A stretch of DNA of 29,768 bases. It comes from an uncultured Treponema sp. (GTDB lineage: Bacteria > Spirochaetota > Spirochaetia > Treponematales > Treponemataceae). Position 1 is the first letter of the stretch, and every line of letters begins with the position of its first letter. The stretch covers positions 1-29,768 of the forward strand of contig CAKZZO010000102.1 in NCBI GenBank assembly GCA_937885175.1, read 5' to 3'. Below the pieces are notes generated by a model, which did not search any database, had not been told where the DNA came from, and worked only from the letters and a program-made list of their open reading frames with translations. Positions 22,474 to 29,768 of this stretch are shown one piece after another. Both the position numbers and the translations under genes were made by a program.

Positions 22474-24138
22474 ATGGCAGACACAATGCACGCATTGGAA
22501 AAAAATCCTAATTGGAAGGGTCGGCGCGGTCCTGTCGTTCTGGTGATTATGGACGGCGTTGGATATGGCAAATACGAAGACGGGGATGCGGTAAAGGCCG
22601 CACGGATGAAGTATCTGGACTGGTTCACGGCAAACTGCCCCCACACCAAACTCAAGGCTCACGGAACGGCAGTTGGACTTCCCAGCGATGACGACATGGG
22701 AAACAGCGAGGTTGGACACAATGCAATGGGCTGCGGACGCGTGTTCGCTCAGGGTGCAAAACTGGTGGGTGAATCAATTGCAAACGGCTCGATGTTTGCC
22801 GCCGACACCTGGAAAAAACTCGTTAAGAACGTAAAGGACAAGAACGGCACCCTGCACTTCATCGGACTGGTGTCTGACGGAAACGTTCACTCTCACATCG
22901 ACCACTTAAAGGCCATGGTGTCTCAGGCTGCAAAAGACGGGGTAAAAAAACTCCGCGTTCACGCCCTTCTGGACGGCCGTGACGTTGACCCCACATCCGC
23001 CCTCAACTACATCACTCCCCTGGAGGCATTCCTTGCAGGCTTTGCAGGCTGCGACTATCAGATTGCCTCAGGCGGTGGACGCATGTACATGACCATGGAT
23101 CGCTACAATGCAGACTGGAGCATGGTGGAGCGGGGCTGGAAGGCTCATGTTCTGGGTGAAGGACGCAAATTCGACTCTGCCACAAAGGCAATCGAAACCT
23201 ACCGCGCGGAGGTTCCGGGACTGCTTGACCAAGACATGCACGAATTCGTCATTGCAAAAGACGGAAAACCCGTGGGCACCATCGAAGACGGCGACAGCGT
23301 AATCTACTTTAACTTCCGTGGCGACCGTGCCCTTGAAATTACCCGCGCATTTGAGACGCCAAAAGGCGGCGACCTGCCCTTTGACCGCGTGCGCATTCCT
23401 TCCGTGGAGTATGCCGGCATGATGGAATACGATGGCGATGCTCATGTTCCTGCCCAGTATCTGGTAAATCCGCCCAGCATCGACCGCACCATGGGCGAAT
23501 ACCTGACAAAGACGGGCGTAAAGCTCCTTGCCATCTCTGAAACACAGAAGTACGGTCACGTCACCTACTTCTTCAACGGCAACAAGCAGGGCAAATTTGA
23601 CGAAAAACTGGAAGACTACATTGAAGTTCCTTCTGATGTCGTTCCCTTTGAGCAGCGTCCCTGGATGAAGTGTGCGGAAATCACCGACAAGGTAATCGAG
23701 GCAATCAAGAGCGGAAAATACGACCACATCCGCCTCAACTACCCCAACGGCGACATGGTTGGCCACACAGGCGTGTTCAACGCAGTTGTCTGCTCAATGG
23801 AAGGCATGGACTTGCAGTTAGGTCGCCTCAAGGCAGCAATTGACGAAGCGGGCGGCATCCTCTGTCTTACCGCTGACCACGGAAACTCAGACGACATGTA
23901 CGAGCACGCAAAGGACGGTTCTGTTAAGACAGATAAGAGCGGCGAGCCAAAGGCAAAGACAAGCCACTCCCTCAACCCGGTTCCAGGCATCATCTACGAT
24001 CCTGAGTACAAGGGCGAGTACGACAATACCAAGCTCAACGACGATCTTGGAATTTCAAGCTGGCCTGCAACAATCATGAATCTCATGGGCTACAAGGCAC
24101 CCACAGACTACGACAAGTCAATGATTAACCTGAAATAG
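22474..24138 (+). CDS. gpmI: 2,3-bisphosphoglycerate-independent phosphoglycerate mutase
   Basis: A 554-residue cytoplasmic, metal-dependent enzyme that interconverts 3- and 2-phosphoglycerate in glycolysis. The alkaline-phosphatase fold motifs are clear: VIMDGVGYG (Asp27), DMGNSEVGHNAMGCGR with nucleophile Ser78, SHIDHL, LLDGRDVDP, and the second metal cluster CLTADHGNSDDM with a late TSHSLNPVP His. It is somewhat longer than the usual 510 residues. GGAG is 6 bases before the ATG; an in-frame TTG four codons earlier overlaps that Shine-Dalgarno and is unlikely. Tandem terminators follow. Confidence 0.95.
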   Translation: MADTMHALEKNPNWKGRRGPVVLVIMDGVGYGKYEDGDAVKAARMKYLDWFTANCPHTKLKAHGTAVGLPSDDDMGNSEVGHNAMGCGRVFAQGAKLVGESIANGSMFAADTWKKLVKNVKDKNGTLHFIGLVSDGNVHSHIDHLKAMVSQAAKDGVKKLRVHALLDGRDVDPTSALNYITPLEAFLAGFAGCDYQIASGGGRMYMTMDRYNADWSMVERGWKAHVLGEGRKFDSATKAIETYRAEVPGLLDQDMHEFVIAKDGKPVGTIEDGDSVIYFNFRGDRALEITRAFETPKGGDLPFDRVRIPSVEYAGMMEYDGDAHVPAQYLVNPPSIDRTMGEYLTKTGVKLLAISETQKYGHVTYFFNGNKQGKFDEKLEDYIEVPSDVVPFEQRPWMKCAEITDKVIEAIKSGKYDHIRLNYPNGDMVGHTGVFNAVVCSMEGMDLQLGRLKAAIDEAGGILCLTADHGNSDDMYEHAKDGSVKTDKSGEPKAKTSHSLNPVPGIIYDPEYKGEYDNTKLNDDLGISSWPATIMNLMGYKAPTDYDKSMINLK

Positions 24139-24158
24139 TTTATTTCGCAGGTTACTGG

Positions 24159-24202
24159 GCAAGACAAAAGCCACCTTTCGCAAAAGGTTTCTTTTTTCTT
24201 GC
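24159..24202 (+). terminator. first terminator after gpmI
   Basis: An inner stem ACCTTT/AAAGGT with loop CGCA (24173-24188) sits inside an outer stem GCAAGACAAAAG/CTTTTTTCTTGC (24159-24170, 24191-24202; one mismatch). It is followed by AATCTTTTTTCTT. Confidence 0.65.
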
Positions 24203-24221
24203 AATCTTTTTTCTTCCAAAG

Positions 24222-24249
24222 GCTCCGAAACAATTTCGGGGCTTTTTTT
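24222..24249 (+). terminator. second terminator after gpmI
   Basis: GCTCCGAAA/TTTCGGGGC form a 9-bp stem (one G-U pair) with a 3-base loop, followed directly by seven T. A textbook rho-independent terminator, only about 20 bases after the first. Confidence 0.85.
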
Positions 24250-24269
24250 ATTTTTTTCCCCTCGCTCCC

Positions 24270-24299
24270 TTGTCTTAAAACAGTATCTCCTTGTATAAT
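24270..24299 (+). promoter_or_regulatory. sigma70-type promoter of the TAXI-TRAP cluster
   Basis: TTGTCT (24270-24275), 18 bases, perfect TATAAT (24294-24299). The -10 box shares four bases with the left arm of the 13-bp inverted repeat. Confidence 0.6.
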
Positions 24300-24327
24300 A
24301 GTATAGTTATGTAATATACAAGGAGAT
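24285..24327 (+). promoter_or_regulatory. perfect 13-bp inverted repeat over the -10 box and Shine-Dalgarno
   Basis: ATCTCCTTGTATA (24285-24297) and TATACAAGGAGAT (24315-24327) are exact reverse complements, 17 bases apart and 30 bases centre to centre. The right arm holds the AAGGAG Shine-Dalgarno of the receptor gene, 8 bases from its ATG. Either a protein operator, or an RNA hairpin that hides the Shine-Dalgarno in transcripts started upstream. Confidence 0.7.
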
Positions 24328-24333
24328 TTTACC

Positions 24334-25290
24334 ATGAAGAAAACCATTCTTATGGCAGCGGCAGGACTTATGGTTCTCGCATCTTTTGTTGGCTGTACAA
24401 AAAAAGCCAACAAGAATTTCATTCTGGCAACCGGTGGCACAAGCGGCACCTATTATCCTTTTGGGGGTGCAATCGCAAACATCTGGAACAGCAATATTGA
24501 AGGAATGAATGTTACCGCACAGGCAACGGGTGCATCAGCAGAAAACCTGCGCCTTATCAGCAAGGGCGAAGCGGAATTCGCCATCGTGCAGAATGACGTT
24601 ATGGATTATGCCTACAATGGAACCGATATGTTCGCACAGGCTCTCCCCAATCTGGCTACCATCGGCACCCTGTATCCGGAAGTCGTGCAGATTGCCGCAA
24701 GCAAGTCCAGCGGCATCAAGTCTGTGGCAGATTTGCGCGGAAAGCGTGTTTCCATCGGAGACGCAGGAAGTGGCGTAGAATTCAATGCTAAACAGATTCT
24801 GGAAGGATACGGCATCACATTCGATGACATTCAGAAAAACAACCTTTCTTTCAAGGAATCAGCAGAAGGCATTCAGAACGGTACCTTGGACGCATGTTTC
24901 GTAACAGCAGGCGTTCCCAACTCAGCATTGCAGGAACTGGCATTTACCGCTGGTCTCGTTCTGATTCCCGTAACAGGTGCAGAGGCAGACAGAATCGTAA
25001 ACAGCTACAACTTCTACACAAAGACGCTTATTCCCGCAGGCACCTACAATGGTACCGACACTGACACCGAAGCACTGGCTATCAAGGCAACCCTGGCTGT
25101 AAATGCAGACCTGGACGAAAATGTTGTTTATGACATGACCAAAGCCTTGTTTGAAAACCTTGAGGTACTGGGCACCGCTCATGCAAAGGGCAAGGAAGTG
25201 AGTGCAGAGTCAGCCGTAACAGGCGTTTCAGTTCCCTTCCATCCGGGTGCAGTCAAGTTCTTCAGCGAAAAGGGCTTGAGCATCAACTAA
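24334..25290 (+). CDS. TAXI family TRAP transporter solute-binding lipoprotein
   Basis: A 318-residue receptor, lipid-anchored through Cys21 of MKKTILMAAAGLMVLASFVGC. The mature part begins with the TAXI hallmark ILATGGTSGTYYPFGGAIA and continues with TGASAENLRLISKGEAEFAIVQND, quoted here as ASAENLRLI and EFAIVQND, then LRGKRVSIGDAGSGVEFNA and a late ALFENLEVLG. TAXI receptors bind glutamate, 2-oxoglutarate or similar acids in studied cases; the ligand here is not known. It heads the cluster with a DUF1850 protein and a fused permease, and is preceded by an inverted repeat likely to control its expression. Confidence 0.93.
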   Translation: MKKTILMAAAGLMVLASFVGCTKKANKNFILATGGTSGTYYPFGGAIANIWNSNIEGMNVTAQATGASAENLRLISKGEAEFAIVQNDVMDYAYNGTDMFAQALPNLATIGTLYPEVVQIAASKSSGIKSVADLRGKRVSIGDAGSGVEFNAKQILEGYGITFDDIQKNNLSFKESAEGIQNGTLDACFVTAGVPNSALQELAFTAGLVLIPVTGAEADRIVNSYNFYTKTLIPAGTYNGTDTDTEALAIKATLAVNADLDENVVYDMTKALFENLEVLGTAHAKGKEVSAESAVTGVSVPFHPGAVKFFSEKGLSIN

Positions 25291-25293
25291 AAC

Positions 25294-25809
25294 GTGAAGA
25301 AAGGATTTCTTTGCACGGCGGCAATGCTTCTGCTTGCCGCCCTACTGCTGGGTCTCCCGACACTTTCCTGTCTTTCGCTCAGCAATCGAAAAAATGCTGT
25401 TGAGCGGGTACTTTCACGAGACGCGCTCAAGGGCTTTATCATTTCCTATACCCATTCCGTAAATAAAGGTCGTGTACATGATTACTACCAATGCGACAAA
25501 GGAATGCTGGTATTACAAAAAACCGTTTTCGTTTCTTATGGTGCAGGTATTCCTGAAGCGAGCGAAACAGATGGTGCACTATTTGAGATAACCGATGACG
25601 GATATGTCATCACCAATTTGAACCGCCGACTGGAAAAACTGGTCATGGCGGTTGGGGTTATAGCGGAACATGCTATCTCCCTCTGCAGCAATGCAGACCG
25701 ACAGGACAATGAAGTTCTCTTAAAAACGCTTTTTGCACCCCAGACCAGTTTAATTGTGGAAATAAAAAAAGTACCGATTCTCGTGTATCTTTTTTCAAGA
25801 CATATATAA
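25294..25809 (+). CDS. DUF1850 family protein of TAXI-TRAP cluster
   Basis: A 171-residue protein with an N-terminal hydrophobic segment (LCTAAMLLLAALLLGLPTL; membrane anchor or signal). The core ISYTHSVNKGRVHDYYQCDKG and VFVSYGAGIPEA, here seen as YTHSVNK and SYGAGIP, is the DUF1850 pattern. Such genes commonly lie between a TAXI receptor and the fused permease, so a helper or extra subunit of the transporter is likely, though no mechanism is established to my knowledge. The start is GTG three bases after the receptor stop with no clear Shine-Dalgarno, so translation is probably coupled. Confidence 0.82.
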   Translation: MKKGFLCTAAMLLLAALLLGLPTLSCLSLSNRKNAVERVLSRDALKGFIISYTHSVNKGRVHDYYQCDKGMLVLQKTVFVSYGAGIPEASETDGALFEITDDGYVITNLNRRLEKLVMAVGVIAEHAISLCSNADRQDNEVLLKTLFAPQTSLIVEIKKVPILVYLFSRHI

Positions 25810-25823
25810 AAAGTGGAGGAATT

Positions 25824-27872
25824 ATGGCAACTGACAAAGAAAAACAGAAAAAAATGAATGACCGAATCGACACCCTGCTTCCCACAACCAATGAAAAAGA
25901 AATGCAGAAACTGATGAAGGACTTGGACAGGGAACAAGCCTATCGCGAGCATAAATGCTGGCGGCAATACATCACCGTTATTGTTTCGGTAGCCTTTGTT
26001 ACCTTTCAATTATATGCAACGCTTTCTGGAAAAATTACCGCCCAGATTTTGCGTGCAAGTCATCTTGCTTTTGTGCAGGCACTGGCCTTTCTCCTCTTTC
26101 CTGCTACAAAAAAAATGCCGCGCAACACATTGCCCTGGTACGATGTTCTTCTCGCCATTGCAGGTGCGGCATGCTGGCTCTACATCGTGATTAATTTTCA
26201 GCATTTGGTTCGCAGGGCAGGTGACTATATGCCGCTGGACATCGCAGTGGGTACGCTGGGCATTCTGATTCTTATAGAAAGTTGCCGACGCATTGTTGGA
26301 CTTCCCATTTTAATTATCGCCTGTGCTTTTATTCTCTACGCATTTGCAGGCCCTTACCTTCCCGGCTTTTTTAACCACCGCGGCTATTCATTTCAGCGCG
26401 TTGTAAGCCATCTTTTTTTCAACACTGAAGGCATTATGGGTACGCCCATTGGAGCATGCTCCACCTTCATATTCCTCTTTATCCTCTTTGGCGCTCTTTT
26501 AGAAAGTACCGGCATCGGACAGTTTTTTATTGACGTATGCAATGCCATTGCCGGAGGCGCAAGCGGAGGACCTGCAAAAGTCGCGGTTCTTTCCAGTGCC
26601 CTTTTGGGAACCGTTTCTGGAAGTTCAGTTTCAAACACCGTGGGAAGCGGCAGTTTTACTATTCCCATGATGAAAAAACTAGGCTACAAGGGTGAATTTG
26701 CCGGTGCCGTAGAAGCCGCAGCCTCCACAGGCGGACAACTTATGCCCCCGATTATGGGAGCGGCTGCCTTTTTGATGGCAGAAAGTCTCGGTCTTCCCTA
26801 CCTAACCATTGTAAAGGCCTCCATCGTGCCGGCATTGCTTTACTTTACGGGCATTTTCATCACGGTGCATCTGGAAGCAAAAAAACTGGGGCTCAAAGGC
26901 CTTCCTAAAGAATCCCTTCCCCGCTTTCTGCCCCTTTTTCTTGCAAAAGGCTATATGATTCTTCCGCTGATTATCATCATTGTCTTTTTGTGCATGGGAT
27001 TTACCGCAGTCTACGCCGCGCTCATGGGCATTGTGAGCATCGTACTCATCGGCATGGTCACTTCCTTTGTCCGCATTGGCCAGGGAAAAAAGCCGGACTT
27101 TACCGTAAAGAAAATTATTGAAATCATGTGTACCGCCGCCCGCAACATTATCAGCGTGGCCATTGCCTGTGCCATGGCGGGCATCATTATCGGAATCGTC
27201 ACCCTCACTGGCATCGGACTTAAATTTGGTGCGGGCTTGATTTCCATTTCTCACGGCATTGTCTTTATCACCCTCTTCCTTACCATGATTTCTTCAATCA
27301 TTTTGGGCATGGGTGCTCCCACTACGGCAAACTATCTGATTACATCAACCATTACGGCGGGTGCAATTATTGGCTTGGGCATCGAACCCCTTGCCGCCCA
27401 CATGTTTGCATTCTATTTTGGCATCATTGCAGACGTCACTCCGCCAGTCGCTCTTGCCGCCATTGCTGGAGCCGCCATTGCAAAGGCAAAACCCATGCGC
27501 ACCGCCTTTCAGGCAACAAAACTTGCCATTGGTGCATTTATCATTCCCTATATGTTTGTCTTTAATCCGCAGATGCTGATGATAAACGCATCCGCTGGCA
27601 GACTCTTGTGGATTGTTGCCACCGCCCTTATCGGCATGTTCGCTATTTCAAGCGGTCTGGAAGGCTATTCATTCCGCAAGTCCACCATTGTTGAGCGTGT
27701 CCTTTTCATCGCAGGCGGTCTCCTTTGCATCCTGCCAGAAAGCCGCAGCGACATCATTGGCCTTGTTATTGTGGCGGCTCTGGTAATCTTCCAGATTATG
27801 ATGAACTCACGGACAAAAGCACAGGCTCTTGACCTTGCGGCAAAGGAAGATGCTCAGTCAAAAATAGAATAG
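25824..27872 (+). CDS. TRAP transporter fused permease (DctQM type)
   Basis: A 682-residue inner-membrane protein joining the small 4-helix and large 12-helix TRAP subunits in one chain, as is normal in TAXI systems. A charged cytoplasmic N-terminus of about 50 residues precedes the first helix. The large-subunit signatures GTVSGSSVSNTVGSGSFTIPMM (GSSVSNTVGSG) and EAAASTGGQLMPPIMGAAAF (STGGQLMPP) lie near 255-315, and ILGMGAPTTANYL with ADVTPPVALAA near 490-555. GGAGG is 6 bases before the ATG. The end overlaps the convergent mutY-like gene by 19 bases. Confidence 0.95.
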   Translation: MATDKEKQKKMNDRIDTLLPTTNEKEMQKLMKDLDREQAYREHKCWRQYITVIVSVAFVTFQLYATLSGKITAQILRASHLAFVQALAFLLFPATKKMPRNTLPWYDVLLAIAGAACWLYIVINFQHLVRRAGDYMPLDIAVGTLGILILIESCRRIVGLPILIIACAFILYAFAGPYLPGFFNHRGYSFQRVVSHLFFNTEGIMGTPIGACSTFIFLFILFGALLESTGIGQFFIDVCNAIAGGASGGPAKVAVLSSALLGTVSGSSVSNTVGSGSFTIPMMKKLGYKGEFAGAVEAAASTGGQLMPPIMGAAAFLMAESLGLPYLTIVKASIVPALLYFTGIFITVHLEAKKLGLKGLPKESLPRFLPLFLAKGYMILPLIIIIVFLCMGFTAVYAALMGIVSIVLIGMVTSFVRIGQGKKPDFTVKKIIEIMCTAARNIISVAIACAMAGIIIGIVTLTGIGLKFGAGLISISHGIVFITLFLTMISSIILGMGAPTTANYLITSTITAGAIIGLGIEPLAAHMFAFYFGIIADVTPPVALAAIAGAAIAKAKPMRTAFQATKLAIGAFIIPYMFVFNPQMLMINASAGRLLWIVATALIGMFAISSGLEGYSFRKSTIVERVLFIAGGLLCILPESRSDIIGLVIVAALVIFQIMMNSRTKAQALDLAAKEDAQSKIE

Positions 27873-28702
27873 ATGCCGTCATTGCCCTTAATCAAATGCT
27901 CTGCAAGCAGTTTATCTGCGGCGCGTTCCAGGCGGGCAATGTCTATGTCTTCATATTTTGCAATTTCATGCAGTGTAGCGGAGGGCTTTTGCGAAAGCTG
28001 ACGCAGAATTGCTCCCCGTGCCTGACGCAAAGAACCTTCAAAGCGAGACTGCCTTGCATACTGGCGGGATTTTCGGGAAGGATTCACCACTTTTTTCTTT
28101 AAGTCCGCGCCATAATCCATAAGGGCATAATACCATTCCCGAGGATTATGTCTGTCCAAGGTGGCTTCCACAAGGGGCGCAATTTCACTGTCGTCAATTT
28201 TTTTGTCCGCATCCTGCAGGAGCGCGTCAGAAAAGAAAAAATGAATGAAAAGGGAACGGATATTTGTCTCTATAAAAACATTGGGCTGATTATAGGCAAA
28301 GGTAGTCACCGCACCCGCCGTATAGGGACCGATTCCAGGAAGTTTTTCCAGTTCCTCCCGACTATGGGGAAAGATTCCCTTGTAGTCGGAGCAGACAGCC
28401 TTGCATGCCTTTTGCAAAAAGACCGCGCGACGATTGTAGCCCAGCCCTACCCAATGGGAAAGCACTTCTGAAAGGGGCGCTGCCGCCAAGGTTTGAGCCG
28501 AAGGAAAGGCCTTCATCCATTCATCATATTTGGGAATGACGCGTTGCGTCTGGGTCTGCTGCAACATCATTTCGGACACAAGGACAGCATAAGGGTCGGA
28601 AATTCCCCGCCAGGCAAAATTCCGCTTGTTTGCACGGTAAAATGACCAGATTTCATGCTGAAAAGCGTCTATTTCGTCAGGAAGAAGAATGAGTTTTGTC
28701 AT
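27854..28702 (-). CDS. MutY-like A/G adenine glycosylase lacking the Fe-S cluster
   Basis: A 282-residue helix-hairpin-helix glycosylase. LVSEMMLQQTQTQRVIPKY holds the MutY-type Glu44, and LPGIGPYTAGAV at 121-132 is the hairpin. The catalytic Asp position reads FIETN, so it seems to be Glu145. The Cys cluster expected after MDYGA is missing: the stretch there is MDYGADLKKKVVNP with RKSRQYARQSRF. No NUDIX-like C-terminal domain is present. Fe-S-less MutY proteins are known, and removal of A opposite 8-oxoG is the likely role. The start MTKLILLP fits the family; an ATG at 28759, one base after the apt stop, would add 19 residues and allow coupling, so the start is uncertain. Confidence 0.8.
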   Translation of the reverse strand: MTKLILLPDEIDAFQHEIWSFYRANKRNFAWRGISDPYAVLVSEMMLQQTQTQRVIPKYDEWMKAFPSAQTLAAAPLSEVLSHWVGLGYNRRAVFLQKACKAVCSDYKGIFPHSREELEKLPGIGPYTAGAVTTFAYNQPNVFIETNIRSLFIHFFFSDALLQDADKKIDDSEIAPLVEATLDRHNPREWYYALMDYGADLKKKVVNPSRKSRQYARQSRFEGSLRQARGAILRQLSQKPSATLHEIAKYEDIDIARLERAADKLLAEHLIKGNDGIYSIFD

Positions 28703-28760
28703 GCGGCTCGGGCAAAAGTGACATGCAGAAAAGGCAGAAAAAAAACGCCTTGTTTGCATG

Positions 28761-29294
28761 TTATTTTTCAGACAAATCTATAAGCGTGGTAACGGGAACA
28801 GGCGAAAGTGCTTCCGCGTAGTTCAGTTCTGGAATGCCTATAACGCCGAAGAATTCCACCACCTTGCCGCCGCCCCGCTCAATGAGTTCCTTACTTGCGG
28901 TAAGTGTGCCGCCAGTGGCAATCAAATCGTCTATGACAAGATAGGTTTTGCCGGCGGAAATATCGGACTTGTGGGCTTCGATGGTTGCCTCGCCGTATTC
29001 AAGGGCATAGGAGGCAGAATAGACCTGGCCGGGAAGCTTACCCTTTTTGCGAATCAGTACCAGGGGAATGCCCAGCCTATCTGCAAGGGGCGCGCCAAAA
29101 AGAAAGCCTCTGGACTCCACAGCGGCAATCGCATCAATTTTTTTGTCCTTGTAGATTTCTACCATACGGTCAAGACAATGCCTGTATGCAGGAGGGTTAG
29201 TAAAAATACTCGTTACGTCAAAGAAAAGAATGCCCGGTTTGGGAAAATCAGGCACACGGCGAATCGCTTTGTCCAACACTTCATCTTTTGTCAT
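28761..29294 (-). CDS. apt: adenine phosphoribosyltransferase
   Basis: A 177-residue cytoplasmic salvage enzyme that makes AMP from adenine and PRPP. The length is typical. PDFPKPGILFFDVTSIF near 15-31 is the Apt N-terminal motif, AVESRGFLFGAPLA near 58-71 the base-binding part, and VIDDLIATGGT at 120-130 the PRPP loop. The ATG is chosen over a TTG seven codons upstream because that TTG overlaps the -10 region. The mutY-like gene follows directly, so both are probably on one transcript. Confidence 0.95.
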   Translation of the reverse strand: MTKDEVLDKAIRRVPDFPKPGILFFDVTSIFTNPPAYRHCLDRMVEIYKDKKIDAIAAVESRGFLFGAPLADRLGIPLVLIRKKGKLPGQVYSASYALEYGEATIEAHKSDISAGKTYLVIDDLIATGGTLTASKELIERGGGKVVEFFGVIGIPELNYAEALSPVPVTTLIDLSEK

Positions 29295-29303
29295 AGCAAA
29301 TCT

Positions 29304-29332
29304 ATTGTACCGCAATCCGCCGCAACTGTCTA
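29304..29332 (-). promoter_or_regulatory. sigma70-type promoter of apt, nearly leaderless
   Basis: TAGACA (29327-29332), 17 bases, TACAAT (29304-29309) on the minus strand. The ATG lies nine bases after the -10 box, so only one to three leader bases are expected. The whole promoter fits in the 45-base gap behind the barrel gene. Confidence 0.65.
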
Positions 29333-29339
29333 TGATTGA

Positions 29340-29768
29340 TTACATGAATTTAAATGCGCCGCCAATGCGGAATGAATAGGCGAAAATTCCGCCAAAACGC
29401 AGGGCAAATTCTCCATGAGCCGCAAACTGGTCGGTAAACCGAAAGGCACAGCCCGTTACAAAATCTGCGTCAAATTTTACTGTCGTGTCGCTATAGGTTA
29501 CGGTTTGTGTAACAGATCCACCCGCCGTGCCAGAAGAAATACGGGTCTTGCTTTCAATGCTCCAGTGGGCAATAGGCAGACAAAAGCCTGCACCTGCGTA
29601 GGGAACAATCTGGTCAAGGATTCCCTTGTCACCAGTAAAGGAACCGATTGAGCGGGCAAACATGGCACGGGCACCAGGGGCAAATACCTGGGTATTAAGG
29701 TCTCCGTTCCAATAGGTAACTTGTAAAGAATAATTTCCCACTTTTCTGTCAGAAATTGCAACTTTTTT
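29340..29768 (-). CDS. outer-membrane beta-barrel protein, 3' end only
   Basis: The frame is open from the window edge to a TAA at 29340, giving 142 C-terminal residues of a longer protein; a GTG at 29741 is in frame but internal. The sequence alternates polar and hydrophobic residues in strand-length blocks with Gly/aromatic turns (YSLQVTYWNGD, VPYAGAGFCLPIA, AAHGEFALRFGG, FAYSFRIGGAFKF), as in small outer-membrane barrels. It ends in Phe-Met rather than the usual terminal aromatic residue. The family cannot be named from this part. Confidence 0.6.
   Translation of the reverse strand, partial: KKVAISDRKVGNYSLQVTYWNGDLNTQVFAPGARAMFARSIGSFTGDKGILDQIVPYAGAGFCLPIAHWSIESKTRISSGTAGGSVTQTVTYSDTTVKFDADFVTGCAFRFTDQFAAHGEFALRFGGIFAYSFRIGGAFKFM

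Noticed and set aside
22310..22655. Short open frames on both strands over the GC-rich element before gpmI.
   Set aside because: They follow the repeat rather than any conserved protein; similar frames are probably spurious annotations in related genomes.
23068..23766. Minus-strand open frame of about 232 codons inside gpmI.
   Set aside because: Opposite strand of a well-conserved enzyme; no motif or ribosome site.
1..29768. CRISPR array, tRNA, rRNA, transposase or prophage genes.
   Set aside because: No regularly spaced direct repeats, cloverleaf sequences, transposase motifs or phage structural genes were found on either strand.

Overview
The window looks like a chromosome segment from a Treponema-type spirochaete. 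The reasons are many predicted lipoproteins with loose lipoboxes (SC, GC), an outer-membrane barrel at the right edge, TAXI-type TRAP and tripartite tricarboxylate uptake systems, cofactor-independent phosphoglycerate mutase, and a pectinesterase, which suits a pectin-using gut, rumen or oral Treponema. The species cannot be fixed from the sequence alone. Coding density is high; the longest stretch without a gene is about 250 bases, and no tRNA, rRNA, CRISPR array or insertion sequence was seen.

Layout. 1-1219: mraY on the plus strand. 1239-4842: a minus-strand run galE > M20 peptidase > COG3014-like lipoprotein. 4922-5107: a short, possibly damaged Xre-type regulator with paired boxes around its promoter. 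5233-9568: a minus-strand run PhnP-like hydrolase > SH3-like lipoprotein > ABC-F ATPase. 9624-12569: an RluA-type pseudouridine synthase and guaB on the plus strand. 12615-16098: pectinesterase and a MATE exporter on the minus strand. 16168-18037: an overlapping AAA ATPase / RloB pair resembling RloAB/AbiL-type defence modules. 18192-21242: tctC-tctB-tctA. 21266-22225: a secreted alpha/beta-hydrolase esterase. 22474-24138: gpmI. 24334-27872: a TAXI-TRAP cluster (receptor, DUF1850 protein, fused permease). 27854-29294: apt and an Fe-S-less MutY-like glycosylase. 29340-29768: the 3' end of a barrel protein.

How it fits together. Two secreted esterases (pectin demethylation, probable sugar deacetylation) and two high-affinity carboxylate-type uptake systems suggest a fermentative polysaccharide user that also scavenges organic acids; guaB and apt serve purine supply, and mraY and galE serve the envelope.

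The less ordinary signals are: a GC-rich palindromic repeat family in three copies, one lying in frame inside the ABC-F gene and one supplying the start codon of a lipoprotein; a second GC-rich element filling the gpmI leader; a perfect 13-bp inverted repeat spanning the -10 box and the Shine-Dalgarno of the TAXI receptor gene; two 30-bp boxes 73 bp apart around the Xre promoter; and at least seven genes whose -10 box lies only 5-9 bases before the start codon, implying leaderless or nearly leaderless mRNAs.
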